Shown here in pieces: positions 14,385-21,983 of a DNA stretch of 29,283 nucleotides. Position numbers and translations under genes: made by a program. How positions within the stretch are numbered: position 1 is the stretch's first letter; each line of letters opens with the position of its first letter. A model generated the notes under the pieces. The model saw nothing but the letters and a program-made list of their open reading frames with translations. It made no database searches and was not told the origin of the DNA. Source of the stretch: JBNKWA01 sp050299555 (GTDB taxonomy: Bacteria > Pseudomonadota > Alphaproteobacteria > Rhodobacterales > Rhodobacteraceae); contig JBNKWA010000021.1 in the NCBI GenBank assembly GCA_050299555.1, positions 1 through 29,283 of the forward strand. Reading direction: 5' to 3'.

Positions 14385-15617
14385 TCAGCCGAGGCCCATC
14401 TGCCTGCGGCCGAGTGCGGTCAGATCGTCGAGGGTCGCCCGGCCGACAAAGTCCACCTCGTAGTCCTCGGGCGCGAAGTCGGGCGCGCTGCGGCCGGCGA
14501 GGAAGGCCTGGGCCTGCCGGGTCGCGTAGGCCGCGTTCTTGGTACAGACGGGCGAGGCGCCGATATAGATGACGTTGGCCCAGTTCTCGGACCGGTTGGC
14601 CTGCTCGACGGCGTGGATGATGTCGGTGTGCCACCAGACGGTGTCACCGGGGAAGACTGTCGGGATCGTCACCAGCCCGCGCAGGAGGGCTGCGTGCCAT
14701 TCCGGCGAGGCGCCGAGCGCACGGCCCGGCGCGGCACCGCAGAGGTCGTCCTCGGCCACGTCGTCCTGCAGTGCGCGCAGCAGCATGTAGGGCATTGAGA
14801 GCACGCTCGGGACCAGCCGCAGGGTGCCACCGTCCGGCCCCTGCTCGGTCAGCCCGGTCCAGCCCTGGAAGGTGCGGAACATGGAGGCAACGGCGGGCGA
14901 GGCGAATTCGCGTGTCTGGGTGCGGTGCGCCGCCTTCCAGGGGTCGTAATCCTCCCACCGCCCATCGAAGACGGCGCGGTAGACCGCCTGGGAGGCCGGG
15001 TCGACCCAGCGCTCGTAGCTGCCGGCATCCATGTGTGGCGACAGGCCCAGCGTGGTGTCGCCGGGCTGCCGGCGCCGGGTGCGGTCGGCATAGGCGAAGT
15101 CGTTGTCGGGGTCGAACTCGTCGCCCATGGGGCCGGCGACATCCCAGAGCCGGTTGAGGAAGCGCTTGGTGGCCGCCATTGCCGGGTCCTGCCGGGCCAT
15201 GACCTGTGGCTTGGACCAGTAGAGGCCGAAGATCTGCGGCACCGAATCCTCGAGCTGGCTGAAATACCGGTCGAGGCCGGCCTTTCCCCTGGCCCTGGCG
15301 TAGTAGTCGTTGGCCTCGATGTATTCGCCAAGCTCGCTGTTCCAGGCCTCGGCCCGGGCGCGGGCAAAGACGCCGCGAACGATCGCGCAGCCCTTGCGGC
15401 GAATGGCGGCGACGGTTTCGGAGGGCACGGTGCCGGCCTCGATCGCATCGTAGGCGAGCTCGGGGATGCCGGACCCGCCCTTGGCGATCTCGTCCTGGAG
15501 CGCGTCGATCTCGGCCTCGACCGTGGCGGAGAGGCGCGCGAAGGAGGCGGCGACGTCGTGGCGTGCCCGCAGGCGCCGCTTGGCCTCGGCAATGAACGGG
15601 GCAGGGGAAAATTCCAT
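14385..15617 (-). CDS. DUF1479 (YbiU-like) Fe(II)/2-oxoglutarate dioxygenase-like protein
   Basis: The 410-residue protein matches DUF1479, the family of E. coli YbiU (421 residues) and fungal Gig2. The visible iron site is His195-x-Asp197 in LSPHMDAGSYERW, with the distal His330 or His335 in DTVWWHTDIIHAVE, in the order expected of the jelly-roll dioxygenase fold. The N-terminal helical part (SAPIFI-like region, about 1-60) is typical of the family. The reaction and substrate are not established. GGAGGAG before the ATG at 15617 supports the start. Its 3' end meets the regulator gene tail-to-tail with a 4-bp gap, and its 5' end diverges from the PuuD-like gene, so a shared regulatory region is likely. 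Confidence 0.85.
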   Translation of the reverse strand: MEFSPAPFIAEAKRRLRARHDVAASFARLSATVEAEIDALQDEIAKGGSGIPELAYDAIEAGTVPSETVAAIRRKGCAIVRGVFARARAEAWNSELGEYIEANDYYARARGKAGLDRYFSQLEDSVPQIFGLYWSKPQVMARQDPAMAATKRFLNRLWDVAGPMGDEFDPDNDFAYADRTRRRQPGDTTLGLSPHMDAGSYERWVDPASQAVYRAVFDGRWEDYDPWKAAHRTQTREFASPAVASMFRTFQGWTGLTEQGPDGGTLRLVPSVLSMPYMLLRALQDDVAEDDLCGAAPGRALGASPEWHAALLRGLVTIPTVFPGDTVWWHTDIIHAVEQANRSENWANVIYIGASPVCTKNAAYATRQAQAFLAGRSAPDFAPEDYEVDFVGRATLDDLTALGRRQMGLG

Positions 15618-15878
15618 GGTGGCACTCCTCCAGGCGTCGGGCCAGCATCACCACGGCTGCGGCGCGCAGTCAATTTGTCCGAAGATTCCCGGATGCTGCA
15701 CTGGCAGGCAGCGCGGGCCGGCCCTGCTGCCCGGACGGGCAGGTCGCCGGTGGAAACAGGCTGTCGCAACGCCGCCGGGCGGCAATGCGCATCGGCGATC
15801 TTCAATTCCGGGCCGTTTGCGCATAGAGTTCTAACGATTTCATGGCCTCAATATCGAGGCTTTACGCGAGGCAGGTAC
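15618..15878. promoter_or_regulatory. Divergent region, DUF1479 gene and PuuD-like gene
   Basis: This 261-bp stretch separates two head-to-head genes and should contain both promoters. An AT-richer patch (about 15805-15865) lies next to the PuuD-like start. GCCCGGCGGCGTT-type short inverted elements occur, but no pair is distinctive enough to call an operator. The nearby XRE-cupin protein may act here by analogy with PuuR. Confidence 0.35.
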
Positions 15879-16634
15879 ATGGCACGCCCGGTCGTCGGCA
15901 TCATCGGTAACCACCACCTGATCAATGACGAGTACCCGGTCCAGGCGGTCGGGCACTCGAACCTCACCGCGGTTTTTGAGGTTGCGGGCGCGCTGCCGGT
16001 GGTGATCCCGTCGCTGTCCTGCGCGACGATCGGCGATCTTCTGGCGCATTTCGACGGCTTCGTGCTGCCCGGCGGGCGGCCAAACGTCCACCCCAGCCAC
16101 TACGGCGAGGACGAGACGCCGGCGCACGGCAACTTCGACCCGAACCGTGACGCGCTGGCGCTGCCGCTGATCCGTGCCTGCGTCGAGGCGGGCAGGCCGA
16201 TCCTCGGTATCTGCCGGGGCTTTCAGGAGTTCAACGTCGCCTTAGGCGGGACGCTGCATCCCGAGATTCGCGAACTGCCGGGGCGGATGAACCACCGCAT
16301 GCCGCCGGACGGCACACTGGAGGAGAAGTTCGCCCACCGCCACACGGTCACGCTGACCCCGGGTGGCCGTTTTGCGCGCATCTTCGGCGCCACCGAGGTG
16401 CTGGTGAATTCGCTGCACGGGCAGGGCATCAAGGATGCCGCTCCGCGGGTTGTGATCGAGGGCCATGCGCCCGACGGCACGCCCGAGGCGATCCATGTCG
16501 ACGGCGCCGAGGGTTTTGCCATGGCGGTGCAGTGGCATCCGGAATGGCGCGCCGGCGAGGATCCGGTTTCGGCGCCGCTTTACCGGGCCTTTGGCGCGGC
16601 GCTGTGCGCCGGGCGCCTGCGCAAATCGGCGTGA
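15879..16634 (+). CDS. PuuD-like class I glutamine amidotransferase-fold hydrolase
   Basis: The 251-residue protein is of the peptidase C26/gamma-glutamyl hydrolase family that includes PuuD (gamma-glutamyl-GABA hydrolase). Catalytic residues are in place: nucleophile Cys112 in ILGICRGFQE, His220 and Glu222 in AVQWHPEW. The oxyanion element LPGGRPNVHPSHYG (63-76) also matches. Such enzymes cleave gamma-glutamyl amides in the cytoplasm; the actual substrate here is not proven, since no PuuA, PuuB or PuuC homologue is nearby. The ATG at 15879 follows GAGGCAGG and starts the conserved strand RPVVGIIG. It heads a same-strand series with the Gfo/Idh gene and the TRAP genes. Confidence 0.87.
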   Translation: MARPVVGIIGNHHLINDEYPVQAVGHSNLTAVFEVAGALPVVIPSLSCATIGDLLAHFDGFVLPGGRPNVHPSHYGEDETPAHGNFDPNRDALALPLIRACVEAGRPILGICRGFQEFNVALGGTLHPEIRELPGRMNHRMPPDGTLEEKFAHRHTVTLTPGGRFARIFGATEVLVNSLHGQGIKDAAPRVVIEGHAPDGTPEAIHVDGAEGFAMAVQWHPEWRAGEDPVSAPLYRAFGAALCAGRLRKSA

Positions 16635-16735
16635 CCCCGCCAGGCCTTGCGCCTTCGCCCGAGTCGGGGCACTTGCCGGGGCGGGGGTGCCCGCGCTAGG
16701 TTTGTGGGCCTTTTTCAGGCTGGAGACGTCAGGCG

Positions 16736-17857
16736 ATGCTGACGGTTGGTGTAATTGGTGGCGGATTCTTCGGGCGTCTTCAGATCGAAGCCTGGAGCGC
16801 CATGCCTGATGTTGCGGTCGCCGGGGTCGCCGAAGCCGATCCGGAACGGCGTGTGGCACTGGCCCGCGACTTGCGCGGCGTTGCCGTGTTTCCCGATACC
16901 GAATCGCTGATCAGGGTCATGGAGCCCGAGGTGATCGATATCGCCGTGCGGCCCGAGGACCAGATCGGCGTGCTGCAGAAGGTACTGGACGGTCCGAAGG
17001 CGGTCATCTGCCAGCAGCCGTTCACGCCGTCGCTGGAATCGGCGCGCGCCATGGTCGATCTGGCCGACGATCTGGCGACGCCGCTTCTGGTGCACGAGAA
17101 CTTCCGCTTTCAGCCCTGGTATCGCGAGGCGCTGCGGCTGATCCGGGCCGGGGCCGTGGGCACGCCTCTGCAGGCGCGCTTTGCCATGCGGCCGGGCGAT
17201 GGCGTCGGTCCCGGCGCCTATCGCGACGCGCAGCCCTATCTGCGCGAGATGGACCGATTCCTGATTCGCCAGGCCGGGATCCACTTCATCGACCTGTTCC
17301 GGATGCTTCTGGGCGAGCCGGTGGCGGTCTATGCCGACCTGAGGCAGCAGAACCGGGCCATCCGCGGCGAGGATGGCGGTTACTTCGTCTTCGATTTCGC
17401 CGGTGGCGGCCGCGCGATGTTCGACGGCAACCGGCTTCTGGATCATGCCGCCGAGGATCCGCGCCGGACCATGGGCGAGTTCGAGATCGAGGGCAGCGAG
17501 GCGACGCTGCGCCTCGACGGTGCCGGCCACTTGTGGCTGCGGCGGCGTGGCAGCCAGGTTCTGAGGCGGCAGAAGTTCCTTGCCGATCCGCGGGCCTTCG
17601 GCGGCGGCGGCGTCCGGGCCTTTCAGGAACATGTCCGCAACTGGCTGCGCGGCGGGCCGCAGCCCGAGACCCTGGCCGGGGACTTCCTGCGCAACCTCGA
17701 GATCGAGGACCTGGTCTATCAGGCCAGCGCCAAGGGGCGGAAGCTGCCGGTGCCGCCCTTGCAAGGGGCGGCGGTGGCCGCTGATGCGGATGAGCGCGAA
17801 AGCGCCGTCAGCCGACTGGCCAGGGTGGTGAGTCGCCGCCTGCCGCGCAGCGCATAA
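16736..17857 (+). CDS. Gfo/Idh/MocA-family oxidoreductase with altered EKP motif
   Basis: The 373-residue protein has an N-terminal Rossmann domain (VGVIGGGFFG, G8-G13) and a C-terminal Gfo/Idh alpha/beta domain (from about 125) with the QAGIHFIDLF segment (His183, Asp186) that usually lines the active site. Family members are NAD(P)-dependent dehydrogenases or reductases of sugars, inositols and related compounds. Oddity: the conserved E-K-P motif, whose Lys takes part in catalysis in inositol dehydrogenase and glucose-fructose oxidoreductase, reads Q93-Q94-P95 (VICQQPFTPS). Activity may therefore be changed or lost, or another residue may replace Lys. It lies 101 bp after the PuuD-like gene and 91 bp before dctP. 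Confidence 0.88.
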   Translation: MLTVGVIGGGFFGRLQIEAWSAMPDVAVAGVAEADPERRVALARDLRGVAVFPDTESLIRVMEPEVIDIAVRPEDQIGVLQKVLDGPKAVICQQPFTPSLESARAMVDLADDLATPLLVHENFRFQPWYREALRLIRAGAVGTPLQARFAMRPGDGVGPGAYRDAQPYLREMDRFLIRQAGIHFIDLFRMLLGEPVAVYADLRQQNRAIRGEDGGYFVFDFAGGGRAMFDGNRLLDHAAEDPRRTMGEFEIEGSEATLRLDGAGHLWLRRRGSQVLRRQKFLADPRAFGGGGVRAFQEHVRNWLRGGPQPETLAGDFLRNLEIEDLVYQASAKGRKLPVPPLQGAAVAADADERESAVSRLARVVSRRLPRSA

Positions 17858-17868
17858 GTTTACTTTGC

Positions 17869-17897
17869 TTGAATTGACGCCGGGCCAGACCGATAAC
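17869..17897 (+). promoter_or_regulatory. Possible sigma70-type promoter for dctPQM
   Basis: TTGAAT (17869-17874) and GATAAC (17892-17897) are separated by exactly 17 bases, close to the TTGACA/TATAAT consensus. They sit about 50 bp before the dctP start codon in an otherwise GC-rich gap. This would let the TRAP genes be expressed apart from the upstream oxidoreductase. Confidence 0.4.
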
Positions 17898-17948
17898 GGC
17901 GCGGCGCCGTGTCGGCATGCGGTGCCATAACAACAGGGAGCAACAGGA

Positions 17949-18986
17949 ATGCTGCATCGTAGGAATGTCTTGGGGAGCTTGGCCGCCGCCGCACTGGCGC
18001 TGTCGGCCGGCGTGGCGGAAGCTCAGGAGGTGACGCTTCGGCTGCACCAGTTCCTGCCGGAGCAGGCCAATGTCCCGGCGCACATCTTCAAGCCCTGGAT
18101 CGAGCAGGTCGAGGCCGCGTCCGACGGCCGCATCAAGATCGAGATGTTCTCGGCCATGGCGCTGGGCGGCACGCCGCCGCAGTTGATCGACCAGGCCCGC
18201 GACGGCGTTGTCGATATCGTCTGGACCTTGCCGGGCTACACTCCCGGCCGCTTCCCGCGCACCGAGGTGTTCGAACTGCCGTTCATGATGACCAATGCCG
18301 AGGCCGCAAGCCGGGCCTACTGGCAACTGTTCGAAAGCGACATGAAGGACGCCGACTTCAAGGACCTGCACATCCTCGGCGCCTGGGTGCATGGACCCGG
18401 CGTGATCCATACCAAGGACAAGGCGATCACCCATGTGGCCGATGCCGCGGGGCTGAATCTGCGCGGCCCGACCCGGGTGATCAACGATCTGCTGACCCAG
18501 GTGGGCGCCAACCCGGTGGGCATGCCGGTGCCCGCAGTGCCCGAGGCACTGTCCAAGGGGGTGATCGACGGCACGGTGATCCCGTGGGAGGTGACGCCGG
18601 CGCTGAAGCTTGCCGAGCTTGTGAAGCACCACACGGAATTCGTCGGCGGTACTGCGCTTTACACGTCGACCTTCGTGCTGGCCATGAACAAGGCCAAATA
18701 CGAGTCGATGCCTGACGACCTCAGGGCGATCCTCGACGCGCAGACCGGGCTGGAGTTCTCGGCCTTCGCCGGGCGGACGATGCAGGAATACGATGCGCCC
18801 GCGCGGCAGATCGCCGTCGATGCCGGCAACGAGATCATCACGCTCGACGCGGCCGCGGCCGAGGAATGGAAGGCTGCCGCCGCTCCGGTGGTGGACAAGT
18901 GGCTGGGCGAGATGGAAGCTGCAGGCATCGACGGCGCCGACCTGCTGGAGCGGGCCAAGACGGCGATCGCCGCCAACACCCACTGA
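17949..18986 (+). CDS. dctP: TRAP transporter solute-binding protein
   Basis: The 345-residue periplasmic DctP-type protein delivers its ligand to the DctQM membrane pair. The N-terminus MLHRRNVLGSLAAAALAL is a signal peptide; the double Arg followed by x-V-L resembles a Tat signal, common in TRAP binding proteins. Mature sequence features include LRLHQFLPEQ near 30, the ELPFMM region at 109-114 and Arg172 in LNLRGPTRVI, which in this family usually salt-bridges the ligand carboxylate. A carboxylated ligand is therefore likely, but its identity cannot be read from the sequence. Ribosome binding site CAGGGAG and a candidate promoter lie upstream. It is the first of three transporter genes. Confidence 0.93.
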   Translation: MLHRRNVLGSLAAAALALSAGVAEAQEVTLRLHQFLPEQANVPAHIFKPWIEQVEAASDGRIKIEMFSAMALGGTPPQLIDQARDGVVDIVWTLPGYTPGRFPRTEVFELPFMMTNAEAASRAYWQLFESDMKDADFKDLHILGAWVHGPGVIHTKDKAITHVADAAGLNLRGPTRVINDLLTQVGANPVGMPVPAVPEALSKGVIDGTVIPWEVTPALKLAELVKHHTEFVGGTALYTSTFVLAMNKAKYESMPDDLRAILDAQTGLEFSAFAGRTMQEYDAPARQIAVDAGNEIITLDAAAAEEWKAAAAPVVDKWLGEMEAAGIDGADLLERAKTAIAANTH

Positions 18987-19014
18987 TGCAGCACTGCGTC
19001 CCGTCGGTGCTGCC

Positions 19015-19539
19015 GTGAGCTTTGCCACCCTGGACCGGGCGGGACGCTTCGTTGCCCGCATGGCGGCCCTGCTGGGCGGGGCCGTCCTGATTGCGCTGGT
19101 GGTGATGACGGTGATCAGCATCATCGGGCGCAACCTCGGCTTCGGGCCGATCCGCGGCGATTTCGAGATCGTCGAGGCCGGTGTCGGCTTTGCGGTGTTC
19201 CTGTTCATGCCGTGGTGCCAGTACGTGCGCGCCCACGCCACGGTCGAGATCCTTGCCCCGCGCTTCGGGCGCCGGCTGAACGCGGTGATCGACGTGGTGG
19301 CGGATGCGCTTTACCTCGCCGCCTTCGGATTTCTGGTGCAGCGGCTTTGGGCCGGGCTGATCGACAAGTTCAATTTCGGCGAGACCACGTTCGTGCTGCA
19401 GTTCCCGATCTGGTGGGCCTATGCCGCCTGTTTCGCCGGCGGCGTCTTGGTGCTGCTGTTGTCGGTCTTCTGCCTTTCCCGGAGCCTGCGGGCACTGGTG
19501 ACCGGCAAGGCTCAGGCGGGCCCGGAGGCAATCCATTGA
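19015..19539 (+). CDS. dctQ: TRAP transporter small membrane subunit
   Basis: The 174-residue inner-membrane protein has four hydrophobic segments, the usual DctQ layout. They lie at about 18-40 (ALLGGAVLIALVVMTVISIIG), 50-68, 92-112 and 134-158. The motif GRNLGFGPIRGDFEIVE after the first segment is typical of DctQ. The GTG at 19015 is the first suitable start after the dctP stop; its ribosome binding site is weak, so translation may depend on upstream translation. Its stop overlaps the dctM start. Confidence 0.9.
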   Translation: MSFATLDRAGRFVARMAALLGGAVLIALVVMTVISIIGRNLGFGPIRGDFEIVEAGVGFAVFLFMPWCQYVRAHATVEILAPRFGRRLNAVIDVVADALYLAAFGFLVQRLWAGLIDKFNFGETTFVLQFPIWWAYAACFAGGVLVLLLSVFCLSRSLRALVTGKAQAGPEAIH

Positions 19540-20858
19540 GCAATTTCGAGATCGGCCTGTGGTCGTTTCCGGTTGTGCTCGCGCTGATCTTCATGCGCAT
19601 TCCCATCGGGTTGGCCATGCTGCTGGTGGGAATCGGCGGCAACTACCTGGTGACCGGCTCGACCGCGATGATGGTCGGGCAGTTGAAGAACCTGACCTAT
19701 TCCACCTTTGCCACGCACTCGCTGTCGATCATTCCGGTGTTTCTGCTGATGGGGCAGTTCGCCAGCCTGGGCGGCATGTCGCAGCGGCTGTTCCAGGCCG
19801 CCGAGGCGTTTCTGGGCCATCGCAAGGGCGGCATGGCGATGGCCGCAGTGGGCGCATGCGCCGGTTTCGGCGCCATCTGTGGCTCGTCTCTGGCCACGGC
19901 GGCGACCATGGGGCAGGTGGCACTGCCGGAACTGAGGCGGGCGGGGTTCTCGGGGGCGCTGGCCTCGGGCGCGCTGGCCGCCGGAGGTACGCTCGGCATC
20001 CTGATCCCGCCTTCGGTGATCCTGGTGATCTATGCGATCCTGACCGAGCAGAACATCGCCAAGCTGTTCACCGCGGCGTTTGTGCCGGGGGCGTTGGCGG
20101 CGCTGGGCTACATGCTGGCGATCGCGGTCTATGTGCGCGTCTTTCCCGGCTCAGGCACCGTCCAGCCGCGGGTAGCCTATGTCGAGCGGCTGCGCTCGCT
20201 TGCCAGCGTCTGGCCGGTGCTGCTGGTGTTCATTGCGGTGATCGGCGGCATCTATACCGGCTTTTTCACCCCGACCGAGGCGGCGGCGATCGGCGCCGCC
20301 GGCACCGGGCTGATCGCGCTCGCCTATGGCGGGATCAATCGCAAGACGCTGGCCGATTCGATCCTGCGCACCGCCTCGGCCACGGGGATGATCTATCTGA
20401 TCGTGTTCGGCGCCGCGGTCTACAACGGCTTTCTGGCGCTGACGCAGTTGCCGCAACACAGCGCCGAGTTCGTCGTCGGACTGGAATTGAGCCCCTGGCT
20501 GGTGCTGTCCGCGGTGCTGGTGATCTACCTGATCTTCGGCTGCGTGATGGATTCGCTGTCGATGATCCTGCTGACGGTGCCGGTGTTCTTTCCGGTGATG
20601 GTGGTGCTCGATTTCGGCATGGGCGCCGAGGATTTCGCCCTGTGGTTCGGCATCCTGGTGCTGATCGTGGTCGAGGTCGGGCTGATCACGCCGCCGGTGG
20701 GAATGAACCTGTTCGTCATCAACGCCATGTCCCGGGACATCACCATGGCCGAGACCTATCGCGGCGTGGTGCCGTTCGTCCTGTCGGATCTGATCCGGGT
20801 GGTGATCCTGGTCCTGTTCCCGCCCATCACCCTGTTCGCCGTGCACCTCATGCGCTGA
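19536..20858 (+). CDS. dctM: TRAP transporter large membrane subunit
   Basis: The 440-residue integral membrane protein has about 12 hydrophobic segments and forms the transport channel with DctQ, driven by a sodium or proton gradient. Family signatures include FMRIPIGLAMLLVG near the start, GGTLGILIPPSVILVIYAILTEQ in the middle and EVGLITPPVGMNLFVINAM near residues 370-390. The start is TTG at 19536, overlapping the dctQ stop (TTGA) and preceded by GGAGG at good spacing. The last 11 bases overlap the 3' end of the convergent AraC-type gene. Complete P, Q and M subunits indicate a functional transporter. Confidence 0.93.
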   Translation: MSNFEIGLWSFPVVLALIFMRIPIGLAMLLVGIGGNYLVTGSTAMMVGQLKNLTYSTFATHSLSIIPVFLLMGQFASLGGMSQRLFQAAEAFLGHRKGGMAMAAVGACAGFGAICGSSLATAATMGQVALPELRRAGFSGALASGALAAGGTLGILIPPSVILVIYAILTEQNIAKLFTAAFVPGALAALGYMLAIAVYVRVFPGSGTVQPRVAYVERLRSLASVWPVLLVFIAVIGGIYTGFFTPTEAAAIGAAGTGLIALAYGGINRKTLADSILRTASATGMIYLIVFGAAVYNGFLALTQLPQHSAEFVVGLELSPWLVLSAVLVIYLIFGCVMDSLSMILLTVPVFFPVMVVLDFGMGAEDFALWFGILVLIVVEVGLITPPVGMNLFVINAMSRDITMAETYRGVVPFVLSDLIRVVILVLFPPITLFAVHLMR

Positions 20859-21822
20859 GCCGGGGCGCGCCGCGCCCGCCGCGCAACTGATGCGGGGTGA
20901 TCCCGTAGGCGCGCACGAAGTGGTGGTAGAACTGGCTGACCGAATTGAAGCCGGCGCTGTGGACGATGCTGCCGATGGCGGTGTCGGTGTCCAGTAGCAG
21001 GGCGCGGGCCCTGAGCAGCCGCATGCGGATGATGAAGCGCTTGAGCGAGATGCCGAGGGTGCGCGAGAACAGACCGAGCGCATAGTTGACGTTCAAGCCG
21101 GTCACGGCGGCCACCCGGCTGCTGGTCAGGTCGTCGTCGAGGTTCTCGAGCACGTGGCGCAGCATGACGATGACGTGTCGTGTCGGGTTCTGCCGGTCGT
21201 GTCTGGCGCTCTCGGTGCCGAGCGGCTGGCGGAGATAGTCGAACTCGCGCAGGCAGACCCGACGCAGGAGCGCGTTCAGTTCCATCTTAACAAGCTCGTG
21301 CCGCTCGACCTCGCGCGAGCGGTAGTCCGCGTACCACTCCTCGAGCCGCTGCATGGTGACCAGGCCCGGCGCCGCGATCATCGCCCCCTGCAGCGCCGCC
21401 ACCTGCAGCGGTGCGATGTGCGGCATGAACAGGAACGTGTCGAGCGGCAGGTAGATGTTGCAGAGCCTCGGCTCGCCGGCGAGCCGGCGGATCTCGGTGA
21501 GCTGATGCGGGACGCCGGCCCAGAACAGCACCAGGCAGCCATCCTCGACCACAACCTCCTGGCCGTCGAAGATGTAGATCATGCTGCCGCCGGACAGGAA
21601 GTTGGCCTCGATATGGCCGTGCCAGTGGGGGCTGTCCATGGCCGCTGGCGCAAAGATGCGCATGCCGAAACGGCCGAAGGCGCGGGTGTTCGTGTGAAAC
21701 CTGCGCTCGAAGCGGGGCGTGGTGTCAAGAACCTGCCGAGCGGTCAGGGCCGTCGGCGCGGCCCGTGTCGCCGGGGAGGGCGGCGTGGACGCGGTACTGC
21801 TGGCAGGTTCTCGTTTGGCCAT
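20848..21822 (-). CDS. AraC-family activator, MelR/AgpT-like
   Basis: The 324-residue regulator has an N-terminal cupin-like sensor and a C-terminal AraC double helix-turn-helix (about 222-318, including LNVNYALGLFSRTLGISLKRFIIRMRLLRARALL and AGFNSVSQFYHHFVRAYGITPHQLR). The segment SPHWHGHIEANFLSGGSMIY...LFWAGVPHQL strongly resembles E. coli MelR, the melibiose-responsive activator. S. meliloti AgpT, an AraC-type activator of alpha-galactoside genes, is the expected counterpart in this genomic setting. It diverges from the agpA-like gene, so it probably activates that operon when alpha-galactosides are present. Its 3' end overlaps dctM by 11 bp. Confidence 0.9.
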   Translation of the reverse strand: MAKREPASSTASTPPSPATRAAPTALTARQVLDTTPRFERRFHTNTRAFGRFGMRIFAPAAMDSPHWHGHIEANFLSGGSMIYIFDGQEVVVEDGCLVLFWAGVPHQLTEIRRLAGEPRLCNIYLPLDTFLFMPHIAPLQVAALQGAMIAAPGLVTMQRLEEWYADYRSREVERHELVKMELNALLRRVCLREFDYLRQPLGTESARHDRQNPTRHVIVMLRHVLENLDDDLTSSRVAAVTGLNVNYALGLFSRTLGISLKRFIIRMRLLRARALLLDTDTAIGSIVHSAGFNSVSQFYHHFVRAYGITPHQLRGGRGAPRLSA

Positions 21823-21983
21823 GGCTCAACCTGAAATTCCCGGAAAAAATAGACGGATTTCTGAATATCGCAATCGCCCATTTCCTCGTAGCATCGTCTT
21901 CAACCCTGACGATTCCGGACGATGGCATTCGCCGGTGCCGGCAGGGGCAACAAGGCATCGCGATGTCTGAACCGGGAGGAAAA
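21823..21983. promoter_or_regulatory. Divergent control region, AraC-type gene and agp operon
   Basis: This 161-bp stretch with an AT-rich left half separates the regulator from the transport operon and should hold the activator's binding sites. TTCCCGGAA (21837-21845) is a short palindrome and a related ATTCCGGA occurs at about 21914-21921. No clear -35/-10 pair is visible, as expected for an activator-dependent promoter. A second in-frame ATG (21963) lies inside it, seven codons before the chosen agpA start. Confidence 0.45.
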
